64,000 nt of DNA from Bacteroidia bacterium. Its GTDB lineage: Bacteria > Bacteroidota > Bacteroidia > J057. This document shows, in pieces, positions 35,797 to 44,237 of the stretch; position 1 is the stretch's first letter, and each line of letters begins with the position of its first letter. Below the pieces are notes generated by a model. The model ran no database searches, was not told the DNA's origin, and saw nothing but the letters and a program-made list of their open reading frames with translations. A program made the translations under genes and the position numbers. The stretch covers positions 1 to 64,000 of the forward strand of contig JAUIGE010000030.1 in NCBI GenBank assembly GCA_030430205.1, given 5' to 3'.

Positions 35797-38280
35797 TTAT
35801 TTTCTACTCATAAATTCAGCCCATCTTACTCCTACAGCTATGAGGAGAGGTGAGCCAATGGATTTTCCCTCTGGGTGGGGTTGAAGATTTTTTTTGAATA
35901 GGTTTTCATACATACTCACGATTTCGTTCTCAACGAATTCCTTGTTTCCTTTTTTTACCTCTCTTAAATAATGGTATAAGCGCCATAAACGTGGCAGATA
36001 AATACTCCTCTGATTTTGGATATCTTTCATAACCTTGATATAACCAGAAATACTTTTCTGCACTTTCCATAGTATAGCTCGACTTTCCCGATCCTCAGGC
36101 TTTGTCACCAGATAATATAAATTAGATCGGAGCTCCCTTGCCTTGTCAAAATCATCCCATGTAAGAACTTGGCCGAAAACCTGAATACAATTTTTTCCAC
36201 TGGCCTTCGCCACCCCCAAAGCCTCCTCCGCCAATACCGCAAAGCGGCTCACCGGAAACTTAGGTCCCACCATCACCACACCCGCGGATAGCGTCAATGT
36301 GCCACCCGTAAAGCGATCAAACTCATCCCTGATCAGCTTTCCAAACTCTAATATCAAATCCCAGGCACCCACCATCAGGCAGTCGTCACCACCGGAGAAG
36401 ATGACGTAGATGTTGTCGCGGAAGCTTTCTTCAGCAGAGTCAAGCAGGTTTTTGTAGTGTGCCAGTTTTTCGTTCTCTTCGCAATAGCTTTTTGTAAACC
36501 AGTCTATCAACTTAGTGTCCAGTAATACATTGATATGTCCTTCAAAAAACCATTCCATGGCGCGAGATAGAGCCGCAGTGTGGAGGATAGAGCTTTTCCC
36601 GTTTTCATCTCGTATGCCTGAGCGGAAACTATTGCCAAGGTTGTCAATATCCATTTTGAGGACCCCCAATTTTGGGGTTCCGGTGCGTTTGCCAGCAAAC
36701 TCTGCCAGATACCCAAAGGAGATGATAAAATCCTCCTGAGGATCATCTCTTTCCGACTTTTCAAGGCCTTTATTGTATTTCTGGAATCCCGCTATCAGTT
36801 CTTTGTTTTTGCTATTTTCAAGCAAATGAGGTTTCCATGTAGGCAGGTCTTTTACCAGGTAGGTGACTGGTTTGGGCACAAAATCCTTTTCATCATTTGA
36901 CCAGGAGGACAGCATGAGTTTGGATTTGTTGATTAGGACACTGCATGCCTGCTCATTGGAAGACCAAACCAGTCGTCTGTGAAATCCGGTATAGGGATCG
37001 GGAATAGTTTTTTCTGACAAATCCTCCTCTGCATCCTCGTCTCTATAAAATCGTTCCTTTTTGGTCAGTTGCCATTCCGGTTGAAGAGAAAGCCCAAATC
37101 CTTTATAGTTATGCAAATTACTTGCATAATCATCCATTTTTTTTCCTTGGGGTCCTTTGGTTACATTTCGGTAATATGCCTTTTCCAGCTTTCGCCTGTC
37201 TGTGAAACTGTAGGGGGACAGGGGATCAAATATTTGATGAAACAGTAGTTCACTTTTAGATTCCAAATCTGATTCTGACTGTTTATCCTTTTCTTGTGAT
37301 AAATCAAAAAATTGAAGCCGATGTTCATTTAATGCTGTATCCAGCGCTTTCCATCTTTCAGCGAAGCCATTGCGAAATTGCTCTTTTGCCAGCGGAACAA
37401 AAGCCAGGATTACCTGCACGACTTCAGGGATAGAAATATCTGCTCCTCGCATATTCAGAGGTTCAAATGCAAATTCTTTTCTACACCGCAGTAACACCTT
37501 TTCCATAGATCGGGGAGCAATTAGATAGAATGAGCCCCCTCCATTATAGAGTAGGTTTGCAGGACTAACTTTCAATTCTTTAAGCAAGTAATCCACTGCC
37601 ATAAATGCCATCGCCTGGATGCGGAGTGAACGCGCCTTCAAAGCTTTCGCAGCCCCTTTACTTTCTGTGTCAAAAATGAATTCCTGTATGCCAGAGATAT
37701 CACCTTTGATAAAGAGCATCCCATCCTCATCTGCCTCATTCAATAAAGAACAAACAGATGCAGCAGCAGTAAGTCTTGCATAATCAAAAAGGCTGTTGTG
37801 CCCATTAATGACGATCTGAGAGGCAAAAAACCTAATCAGAGATAACAAAGCCTCATCATGCCTGAAATGGTTTGAAGATTCAGAAATAGAATTTCCGGAG
37901 ATGCTCGTCAGTTTGGCAGAAAGCTGGTTTAACAAATCTTGAGCTGAAGTATCTCCACTTGCCGGAAATAAAAACCGCTGGCCCTGCTGGAGATCATCGG
38001 GCAAAGTGGCAACGGCAGTCGTTAAATCCGGCTTCAATCGCCTGACAGGCTTTCCCTCATCATCCGTTTCCCACAAATAAGCAAAGGGAGAAGGCATATC
38101 AGTCCGGCTCGCCTCTACCCGGGCTCCCGGACAAACCGCCTCCTGCGCTTCCCGAATTACCCCCTGATGCTTTTGCCAACAAGCTTCCACATCTACCCCC
38201 AGGCAAGGCATCACCATCTCCTCCGGCCAAATACTCTTCAGCAGCGCCGTAACAAATATTTCGTGTGTCTCTTTATTCAT
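35797..38280 (-). CDS. cas10: Cas10/Csm1 large subunit, GGDD present, HD nuclease signature absent
   Basis: This 827-residue protein is the signalling subunit of the type III-A complex. The first palm domain starts at FIKGDISGIQEFIFDT. The second palm carries GGDD at 630-633 (IFSGGDD), the active site that makes cyclic oligoadenylates from ATP. It is followed by GTLTLSAGVVMV and EEALGVAKASGKN. The N-terminal 170 residues lack the H-D-x-G-K signature of the single-stranded DNase, and only a degenerate FRHDEALLSLI can be seen. No zinc-finger cysteines are obvious. DNase activity is therefore probably lost, and immunity should depend on cyclic nucleotide signalling. The start overlaps the end of cas6 by 4 bases. 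Confidence 0.95.
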   Translation of the reverse strand: MNKETHEIFVTALLKSIWPEEMVMPCLGVDVEACWQKHQGVIREAQEAVCPGARVEASRTDMPSPFAYLWETDDEGKPVRRLKPDLTTAVATLPDDLQQGQRFLFPASGDTSAQDLLNQLSAKLTSISGNSISESSNHFRHDEALLSLIRFFASQIVINGHNSLFDYARLTAAASVCSLLNEADEDGMLFIKGDISGIQEFIFDTESKGAAKALKARSLRIQAMAFMAVDYLLKELKVSPANLLYNGGGSFYLIAPRSMEKVLLRCRKEFAFEPLNMRGADISIPEVVQVILAFVPLAKEQFRNGFAERWKALDTALNEHRLQFFDLSQEKDKQSESDLESKSELLFHQIFDPLSPYSFTDRRKLEKAYYRNVTKGPQGKKMDDYASNLHNYKGFGLSLQPEWQLTKKERFYRDEDAEEDLSEKTIPDPYTGFHRRLVWSSNEQACSVLINKSKLMLSSWSNDEKDFVPKPVTYLVKDLPTWKPHLLENSKNKELIAGFQKYNKGLEKSERDDPQEDFIISFGYLAEFAGKRTGTPKLGVLKMDIDNLGNSFRSGIRDENGKSSILHTAALSRAMEWFFEGHINVLLDTKLIDWFTKSYCEENEKLAHYKNLLDSAEESFRDNIYVIFSGGDDCLMVGAWDLILEFGKLIRDEFDRFTGGTLTLSAGVVMVGPKFPVSRFAVLAEEALGVAKASGKNCIQVFGQVLTWDDFDKARELRSNLYYLVTKPEDRESRAILWKVQKSISGYIKVMKDIQNQRSIYLPRLWRLYHYLREVKKGNKEFVENEIVSMYENLFKKNLQPHPEGKSIGSPLLIAVGVRWAEFMSRK

Positions 38281-38966
38281 GCGTCAATTTTTCTAATGTT
38301 TCCGAAACCTCTGCTCACGCCCTTGCCCAATCCGATATGATCGGGCAGGAGGACATTGGTGCGAAAGACAAAGTTGAAGGCGAAGACCCGCACGCCTTTA
38401 TAATTGATGTGCTGAGTGGGGCGCATTTGGGTGATTTCCAGCTGTATCTTTTCGGCTATGTGCCAGTTTACCGCCTTGGCGAAGCTGAGGATATTGCCGA
38501 TCAGTTTGGGTTCGAGGAAGTAGATGATGTCGCGCAGACTTTCGAGTTCCTGGTATTCGCGGTAGTTGTGCTGGTTGAGCGCCTGCCAGTTGCGGATGCT
38601 GTACAGCTGGGACATATCATCTGTGATGCCCAAAGGATATTTTTTGACCTCATAGGCTTCCAAAGCCAATTCATTCTTGTGATCCCGCAATTTCAATTGC
38701 GGAAATTTGTCGTCAGCGACCAAGTCCTGCCCTGGCTGAAATGCTTCTCCAAAACAGATCATGATTGGCATTTGGTTTTCCCGCTTGTACTGCACGCGAG
38801 GATAATGATATTGAGAGCTTCCGTCAGGGAAGTGATTATGAAACCAGGCAAAGTCTTCCTGATCCAAAGGGATTTTTTCCAAAAAGGCCCCTCTAAAGGC
38901 GCTGACCTCGCTTTCATAGATAGAAGGAGAGAAAATGGCTTTGAGGATAGGTAAGGTAGTAGGCAT
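38277..38966 (-). CDS. cas6: Cas6 crRNA-processing endoribonuclease
   Basis: The 229-residue protein is the first gene of the effector operon and cuts the repeat part of the array transcript to release crRNAs. The C-terminus has the glycine-rich loop GLGKGVSRGFGNIRKI typical of Cas6. The N-terminus runs TLPILKAIFSPSIYESEV. Several histidines (WFHNHFP, WHIAEKI) are candidates for catalysis. The cut should leave the 8-nt handle ACTGAAAC on array 2 crRNAs. Assignment rests on the C-terminal loop and position. A strong -7 box lies about 28 bases upstream. Confidence 0.88.
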   Translation of the reverse strand: MPTTLPILKAIFSPSIYESEVSAFRGAFLEKIPLDQEDFAWFHNHFPDGSSQYHYPRVQYKRENQMPIMICFGEAFQPGQDLVADDKFPQLKLRDHKNELALEAYEVKKYPLGITDDMSQLYSIRNWQALNQHNYREYQELESLRDIIYFLEPKLIGNILSFAKAVNWHIAEKIQLEITQMRPTQHINYKGVRVFAFNFVFRTNVLLPDHIGLGKGVSRGFGNIRKIDA

Positions 38967-38993
38967 ATATTTTTCTATTTATCCAAAAAATAG

Positions 38994-39001
38994 CAAAGAT
39001 A
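38994..39001 (-). promoter_or_regulatory. -7 box of the cas6-cas10-csm operon promoter
   Basis: The minus strand has TATCTTTG here, matching TAnnTTTG and identical to the -7 box of the CRISPR leader promoter. The transcription start would be near 38988, about 22 bases before the cas6 ATG. No good TTTG is found 19-21 bases upstream, so the promoter may be weak or activator-dependent. Confidence 0.6.
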
Positions 39002-39079
39002 TTCCAAAATGAAAAGTCCAATCTTTCGAAAATGTACACAAAGAACATCCTCCAAAGAAACAGAAGAATTTCTTTCGAT

Positions 39080-39720
39080 GCCTCCCCCGATTGGGGGAAG
39101 TCTGCTGGGAATGGACGGGGTCCATTGGTGGGGGCGAAATGGGATTTCGGGTGTTTTCAACGATGAAATCGTTGGGAGATGCGGGACGGATTATAATCCG
39201 TCCCTACAGCTGGTCGAACGAAATTCGTTCGGAAGGAATAGCTGTTTTTAACGATGAAATCGTTGGGAGATGGGGGGACGGATTATAATCCGTCCCTACA
39301 GCTGGTCGAACGAAATTCGTTCGAAAGTAATAGCTGTTTTCAACGATGAAATCGTTGGGAGATGCGGGACGGATTATAATCCGTCCCTACAGCTGGTCGA
39401 ACGAAATTCGTTCGGAAGTAATAGCTGTTTTTAACGATGGAATCGTTGGGAGATGCGGGACGGATTATAATCCGTCCCTACAGCTGGTCGAACGAAATTC
39501 GTTCGAAAGTAATAGCTGTTTTTAACGATGGAATCGTTGGGAGATGGGGGGACGGATTATAATCCGTCCCTACAGCTAGTCGAACGAAATTCGTTCGGAA
39601 GTAATAGCTGTTTTTAACGATGGAATCGTTGGGAGATGGGGGGACGGATTATAATCCGTCCCTACAGCTGGTCGAACGAAATTCGTTCGAAAAAAAATCC
39701 GGCGGGCTGCCGGAGGAAGA
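39080..39720. repeat. Palindrome-rich repeat element, right copy (6 units)
   Basis: The lead-in (GGGGAAGTCTGC, GGACGGGGTCCATTG, GGGATTTCGGGTG) and the end (AAAATCCGGC, CTGCCGGAGGAAGA) match the left copy at 25086-25349. Between them are six units starting at 39153, 39244, 39336, 39427, 39518 and 39610, with periods of 91 or 92 bases. Each carries the same three palindromes around GATGAAATC or GATGGAATC, GGATTATAATCC and CGAACGAAATTCGTTCG. Open frames through this block are repeat-derived and not genes. Confidence 0.88.
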
Positions 39721-39736
39721 GGGGGGAGCCCCTCCC

Positions 39737-40366
39737 CTACTCATGCAAATTCCACTCCTCGCCATTGGCGAGTTTGAAGGCGACTATGCCTTTTTCTTTT
39801 TGCAGGTAAAAGGCCCAGGGCTCCTGGGTGGTGGTGTCGAGCGTAGCCCGGTCAACTTCCACTGCGAAGAGATTGCGGTATTCTTTGCCGTTGACGGTGA
39901 CGCGGTCTTTGAGCTGGATGTTGTCCAAAAAGAGGTCTCCGGTAAGCTTGTTGCTCATGATAACGGTGAGGAAATCGTTGATTTGGGCAGGTGGGTCCAG
40001 GGGCGTTTTTGTGATGAAATCAGGTTGCATGGAAAAATTGAAACGCACATTGAGGTCGTTGGAAGTCATTTCAAAAAATGCCGTTTCCAATTCATATTCA
40101 TCGCAGCAGGTGCCGCACTGCGCATCTATCTGACAGTTGAAGACGTCGGTATTCAGGGCAAAAAGCGGGAGGGAATAGCTAAAAACGGCCGTTTGTATGC
40201 CCGCGCCTTTGAACAGGCGGTTTTGGTTATCTGCATAGGCAATCCATTCCTTGGAGCTGCTTTTGACTAGAAACTGGCCTAAATAATTGCTGTTGCAATC
40301 TCCGCAACAGGCGGAAATCAACAAAACAAAGCTAAGAGAGAGGGAAATCAAGATGGTGTTTTTCAT
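39737..40366 (-). CDS. Putative lipoprotein, unrecognised
   Basis: The 209-residue protein has a lipoprotein signal peptide with lipobox LISAC (Cys at about residue 20). A mature part follows with a cysteine cluster (CQIDAQCGTCCDEYE near 77-92), which may form disulfides or bind metal. The rest is beta-rich (FLTVIMSNKLTGDLFLDNIQ, FAVEVDRATLDTTTQ). No family recognised. The stop lies 16 bases from the right repeat element. CATCTTTG at 40412-40405 on the minus strand is one mismatch from a -7 box and may be its promoter. Confidence 0.65.
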   Translation of the reverse strand: MKNTILISLSLSFVLLISACCGDCNSNYLGQFLVKSSSKEWIAYADNQNRLFKGAGIQTAVFSYSLPLFALNTDVFNCQIDAQCGTCCDEYELETAFFEMTSNDLNVRFNFSMQPDFITKTPLDPPAQINDFLTVIMSNKLTGDLFLDNIQLKDRVTVNGKEYRNLFAVEVDRATLDTTTQEPWAFYLQKEKGIVAFKLANGEEWNLHE

Positions 40367-40424
40367 AAAAGCTGGTTAGATTTCGAAATAAAACAATTCA
40401 GTAACAAAGATGAAATATTTCAGG

Positions 40425-40540
40425 TGGACTCATTCGCTTCGCGCCCTTTCAGCGGCAAGCCTGCCGACCTTTGCATACTCGATCATATACCGGACGATGT
40501 TTGGCTGCAAGGCGTTGCTGAATCATTAAAAATGAGTCCA
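40425..40540. repeat. 116-bp segment bounded by a 10-bp inverted repeat
   Basis: TGGACTCATT (40425-40434) and AATGAGTCCA (40531-40540) are perfect inverted copies. The interior contains GGCGTTGCTGAATC, a sequence reminiscent of insertion-sequence ends. There is no transposase. This may be a small non-autonomous or decayed mobile element. Confidence 0.35.
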
Positions 40541-40567
40541 TTATTTCAATCATTATATTTATAGCAT

Positions 40568-41137
40568 ATGCAATTCACGCCATTTCCCATTTTATTGACA
40601 AAAAGATTACGCCTTCAGAAAATAAGACACGAAGACAAAGAGATCATCTTTTTTCTCCGCACAGACCCGGAAGTAAACAAATACATCCAAAGGCCTCCCA
40701 CGACTTCTTTGGAAGAAGCCACCCAATTCATAGAAATGATCATCCAAAATATAGATAAGGGGGAGAGCATCAACTGGGCCATCACCCTGCACGGCAGGGA
40801 CGAGATGATAGGCAACATTTGCCTATGGAATTTTTCTGCTGACCGCCGCAAGGCGGAAGTCGGATACGATCTGTTGCCAGATTTCCAGAGGCAGGGAATC
40901 ATGACCGAAGCGCTGCAAGCGGTTTTGGAGTATGGGTTTGACTCCCTCAAACTCACTGAAATAGAGGCATATACGCATATTCAAAATGAAGCCTCCATGC
41001 AATTGTTGCTAAAAAATGGATTTTCATTGAATGAAGAGGAAAAGGATGAGGAAAATCCTTATACTGTTGTTTTTAATATCCAACGAACTGAGTCTTCGGG
41101 CTCACCGAAGGGAAAATCAGCGCCCACTCAGCCTTGA
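40568..41137 (+). CDS. GNAT-family N-acetyltransferase (RimJ/RimL type)
   Basis: The 189-residue product begins TKRLRLQKIRHEDKE, as in ribosomal-protein acetyltransferase relatives. It contains the acetyl-CoA loop region DLLPDFQRQGIMTEAL and the C-terminal NEASMQLLLKNGF. These enzymes acetylate amino groups of proteins or small molecules; the substrate is unknown here. The last 15 or so residues (ESSGSPKGKSAPTQP) are low-complexity and come from DNA resembling intergenic repeat (TTCGGGCTCACCGAAG hairpin). The original C-terminus may thus have been altered. TATATTTA just upstream is one mismatch from a -7 box. Confidence 0.85.
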   Translation: MQFTPFPILLTKRLRLQKIRHEDKEIIFFLRTDPEVNKYIQRPPTTSLEEATQFIEMIIQNIDKGESINWAITLHGRDEMIGNICLWNFSADRRKAEVGYDLLPDFQRQGIMTEALQAVLEYGFDSLKLTEIEAYTHIQNEASMQLLLKNGFSLNEEEKDEENPYTVVFNIQRTESSGSPKGKSAPTQP

Positions 41138-41156
41138 GCATGATTAAAAACAAACA

Positions 41157-42662
41157 ATGAACCGAAATACCTCATTGCTTTTCCTTTTAGTTTTAACCGC
41201 TTTTATTACTCGGGTCTTTGTTATATGGATTGGAAGACCTGAATTTGTAGGTTGGTTTAATCATACATACTATTACTATGTTGAAACAGAAGGATTGCTT
41301 AGCCATGGGAAGTTGCCATTTCCTGATATGCCTTTGCTCTTTTATATATATGCCTTTACCGCCAAAATTTTCACCTACCTGGGTGCAGATATGCATCATG
41401 CAATTGTGAATTCTACAAGATTTTGGATGAGTCTGATTCCTTCTATACTTCCCATAGCTGTATATTTTACGTTTAAGGGCATTTACAGAAGCGAGGCCTT
41501 CCCAAAATGGATTTGGGGACTCATATTTATCAGTGCCTTTTATCCACTAAGCCTGTTGTATATGCCTGAATTTCTTCAAAAAAATGTGCTGGGGATACTG
41601 CTGCTTGCCCTGCTGATACAACAATCCAGAAATGCACTTGAAGGTTTACACGCCAAACGAATCATCCTCCTTGTTCTCACTTTCTTACTAATTGTGCTGA
41701 CCCACTATGGCACGACTGCTGCTGCTCTTTTGTACGCTAGCGCATTTCTATTTGCATATGGCTGGCATAAGAGAAGCCCATCGAAAGCAAAACTGAGTCT
41801 TGCTTTATTTGCGGGAATATCTTTTGCTCTCGGGAGCATTTATCTCTTTGATTATCAAAGATTTGAGCGAATTATATTTTACATCAACAGGATGGCAGAT
41901 ACCTCCAGCCTGGGCTTGATCTTTTCCTCTGATGGGGACAAATTATCAGCCATATTGATGGCGCTCATTCCGCTGGCTGCGGTTCTTCTTTTGTATCAAT
42001 TGTACAAAAAAGCCAAACCAGCCCTTTCTTATGAAAATAGTGTGTTCTGGCTGTGTAACATCATATTTTGCTATTTGCTGATGCTGCCGGTTTATGACCC
42101 GTTGCTTTTTGCCCGATTTGCCAATTACCTAATCCTGCCCTTATTATTTGTTGTGGCTTTTGTGATACAGTACTCCCTAAAAAAGGCATGGATGAAAAAA
42201 GCGGTACTGGGTTTTGCCCTACTGGGAACCCTCACCATTGCTGCTGGTGATATCAGCAGTCGGATGCTTCGCAATAAAAACAAAGGACAGATATATCAGG
42301 ATATTGTAAAAATGAAAGAGGCAAACGGCCTGAGTCCCAATGATTTAATCATCGCCAGAAACGGAGCAGAACACATTTCCAATTGGTTTCTCCAAACAAA
42401 ATCTTGTGTTATTACTTCCTTTAATCTAAATGATTTCGAAAAATACGACCGTATTTTCATTCTAAATCCAACTGAAGGAAGCATGGCATTGCCAGCTAAT
42501 ACAAGTGAAGCCATTGAAAAATACAGCTATATGCTGAGTAATATCCGGGAGCCTCAAGGCGCACAGCTTGTTTATGAATCTCCCCATATCCGATTATTGG
42601 AATTAGAATCGGCACCCGGGGAATGGAGCTTTGATGAGCAAGGCAAATGGATTGGCTATTAA
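41157..42662 (+). CDS. Polytopic membrane protein, GT-C glycosyltransferase-like
   Basis: The 501-residue protein has about ten to twelve hydrophobic segments, beginning with LLFLLVLTAFITRVFVIWIG. The first large extracytoplasmic loop carries aromatic and acidic residues (HTYYYYVETEG, PFPDMPLLFY), as in the dolichyl-phosphate-mannose transferase and ArnT group of GT-C enzymes. A soluble C-terminal domain follows from about residue 385 (DLIIARNGAEHISNW). It probably transfers a sugar from a polyprenyl donor, but no acceptor can be named. It starts 20 bases after the acetyltransferase and leads into the flavoprotein gene, so the three may be one transcript. Confidence 0.65.
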   Translation: MNRNTSLLFLLVLTAFITRVFVIWIGRPEFVGWFNHTYYYYVETEGLLSHGKLPFPDMPLLFYIYAFTAKIFTYLGADMHHAIVNSTRFWMSLIPSILPIAVYFTFKGIYRSEAFPKWIWGLIFISAFYPLSLLYMPEFLQKNVLGILLLALLIQQSRNALEGLHAKRIILLVLTFLLIVLTHYGTTAAALLYASAFLFAYGWHKRSPSKAKLSLALFAGISFALGSIYLFDYQRFERIIFYINRMADTSSLGLIFSSDGDKLSAILMALIPLAAVLLLYQLYKKAKPALSYENSVFWLCNIIFCYLLMLPVYDPLLFARFANYLILPLLFVVAFVIQYSLKKAWMKKAVLGFALLGTLTIAAGDISSRMLRNKNKGQIYQDIVKMKEANGLSPNDLIIARNGAEHISNWFLQTKSCVITSFNLNDFEKYDRIFILNPTEGSMALPANTSEAIEKYSYMLSNIREPQGAQLVYESPHIRLLELESAPGEWSFDEQGKWIGY

Positions 42663-42729
42663 GATTGGATGGGAATTAATTAGAATTCTGCTTTTTTTGT
42701 ACATAAGGATTAAAAAAAATTACCAAGAA

Positions 42730-44142
42730 ATGACGAATAAGAACCAAGAGAGCCATCTAACGGCTGATTATTTGATTATTGGAGCTGGCGCCTCGGGAAT
42801 GGCTTTCGCTGATACCCTATTAACTGAGACTGATGCCAGCATGATTATAGTGGACAAATTTCACAGACCCGGTGGTCATTGGAATCATGCCTATCCTTTC
42901 GTCACCCTACACCAGCCCTCCTCATTTTATGGCGTCAGCTCTACTGAATTGGGGGATGATAAAATAGATGAATCGGGTTTTAATCGCGGTTTGATGAATT
43001 TAGCAACAGGAACAAGCATCAATGCATATTACGAACAAATTATGTCCCGGAGGTTTTTGCCTTCTGGGAGGGTACAATATTTTCCCCTATGTGAGTATCA
43101 GGGAAATGGTCAATTCCAATCCATATTAACCGGCAAAACCTTTGAAGTCACGGTAAACAAAAAAACAGTAGATGCTACGCACCTGAAAACAAAGATACCC
43201 GCTACACATACCCCCAATTTTAAGGTGAGCTCTGAAGTGGTTTTTATGCCTATCAATGGGTTAACCCATTTAAAAAATACCCCCGGAAGATATGTGATTA
43301 TTGGAGGGGGAAAAACAGGAATAGATGCCTGCCTATGGTTACTTGAGCATCAGGTTGATCCGGATAATATCACATGGATTATTAGCAGGGATGCATGGTT
43401 TACAGATAGACAAAATACCCAACCCACCCCTGAGCATCTTATTTATTTCCTCAATGATTATGCATGTCAGCTGGAAGCATTGGAAAAAGCTGATTCTATT
43501 CCTGATTTGTTCCTGCGATTTGAAAAAGCTGGCGTTTTTTTGAGGTTGGATAAAAATGTAATGCCCAGAATGTATCACGGTGCAACCGTAAGCCAAATAG
43601 AATTGGAACAACTGAGGCGTATCAAAAACACGGTCCGTCTGGGTCGTGTTCAGCAAATTGAAAAAGATAGAATAAAACTGGAAAAAGGTGAAATACCTAC
43701 AAATTCGCATGTTGTTCATGTAGACTGTTCTGCAAATGCGCTCAGTCATGCAGAGATGAAACCGATCTTCGCAAAGGACACAATCACAATTCAATCTGTC
43801 CGGGCCGGGCAGCTTGTTTTTAGTGCTTCATTTATTGCTCATATTGAAGCAACTGTTGCAGATGATCCTTCTCTCAAAAATGATTTTTGCAAGGAAATCC
43901 CCATGCCAGACAAAGATACCGATTGGGTAAAAGTCTATGCCACCTCTTTTAGGAACCAGCACAAATGGTCCAAAAATAAGGAAATAAGCAAGTGGCTCTA
44001 CAACAACAGATTAGATGGTTTTAGCCATTTGGTAGCCAATGTGGGTCCTTATGATACAAAATCAGGAGAGATTTTAGCACGCATCAGCAAGAGCAAAAAA
44101 CCTGCAATGGAGAAACTCAACAGCTTTGCAGCAGAGCTCTAA
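42730..44142 (+). CDS. FAD/NAD(P)-dependent oxidoreductase
   Basis: The N-terminal Rossmann motif DYLIIGAGASGMAFAD binds FAD, followed by VDKFHRPGGHWNHAYPFVTL. A second nucleotide-binding motif YVIIGGGKTGIDACLW lies in the middle, as in flavin monooxygenases and related two-dinucleotide-binding enzymes. About 470 residues from ATG 42730. An upstream ATG at 42631 would add a hydrophobic extension overlapping the membrane protein gene and is less likely, because the conserved fold begins right after MTNKNQESHLTA. The substrate is unknown. Many relatives in databases are called NAD(P)-binding proteins without assay. Confidence 0.82.
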   Translation: MTNKNQESHLTADYLIIGAGASGMAFADTLLTETDASMIIVDKFHRPGGHWNHAYPFVTLHQPSSFYGVSSTELGDDKIDESGFNRGLMNLATGTSINAYYEQIMSRRFLPSGRVQYFPLCEYQGNGQFQSILTGKTFEVTVNKKTVDATHLKTKIPATHTPNFKVSSEVVFMPINGLTHLKNTPGRYVIIGGGKTGIDACLWLLEHQVDPDNITWIISRDAWFTDRQNTQPTPEHLIYFLNDYACQLEALEKADSIPDLFLRFEKAGVFLRLDKNVMPRMYHGATVSQIELEQLRRIKNTVRLGRVQQIEKDRIKLEKGEIPTNSHVVHVDCSANALSHAEMKPIFAKDTITIQSVRAGQLVFSASFIAHIEATVADDPSLKNDFCKEIPMPDKDTDWVKVYATSFRNQHKWSKNKEISKWLYNNRLDGFSHLVANVGPYDTKSGEILARISKSKKPAMEKLNSFAAEL

Positions 44143-44190
44143 ACTCCCCATGCACTGATTTTTATTGCTTTCATTTCTCAAGGATTAGGC

Positions 44191-44198
44191 TAAGTTTG
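44191..44198 (+). promoter_or_regulatory. Candidate -7 box for the aspartoacylase-like gene
   Basis: TAAGTTTG fits TAnnTTTG, 40 bases before the ATG. An ATTG lies 23 bases upstream, slightly far for a -33 box. A plausible promoter in a 95-base gap. Confidence 0.4.
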
Positions 44199-44237
44199 CG
44201 CTCGCATAATCTGGCTAACAATCCACAGGAAAAATAA

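Noticed and set aside
39620-40270. Plus-strand open frame from the right repeat element into the lipoprotein gene
   Set aside because: It starts in repeat DNA and is antisense to a protein with a clear lipobox.
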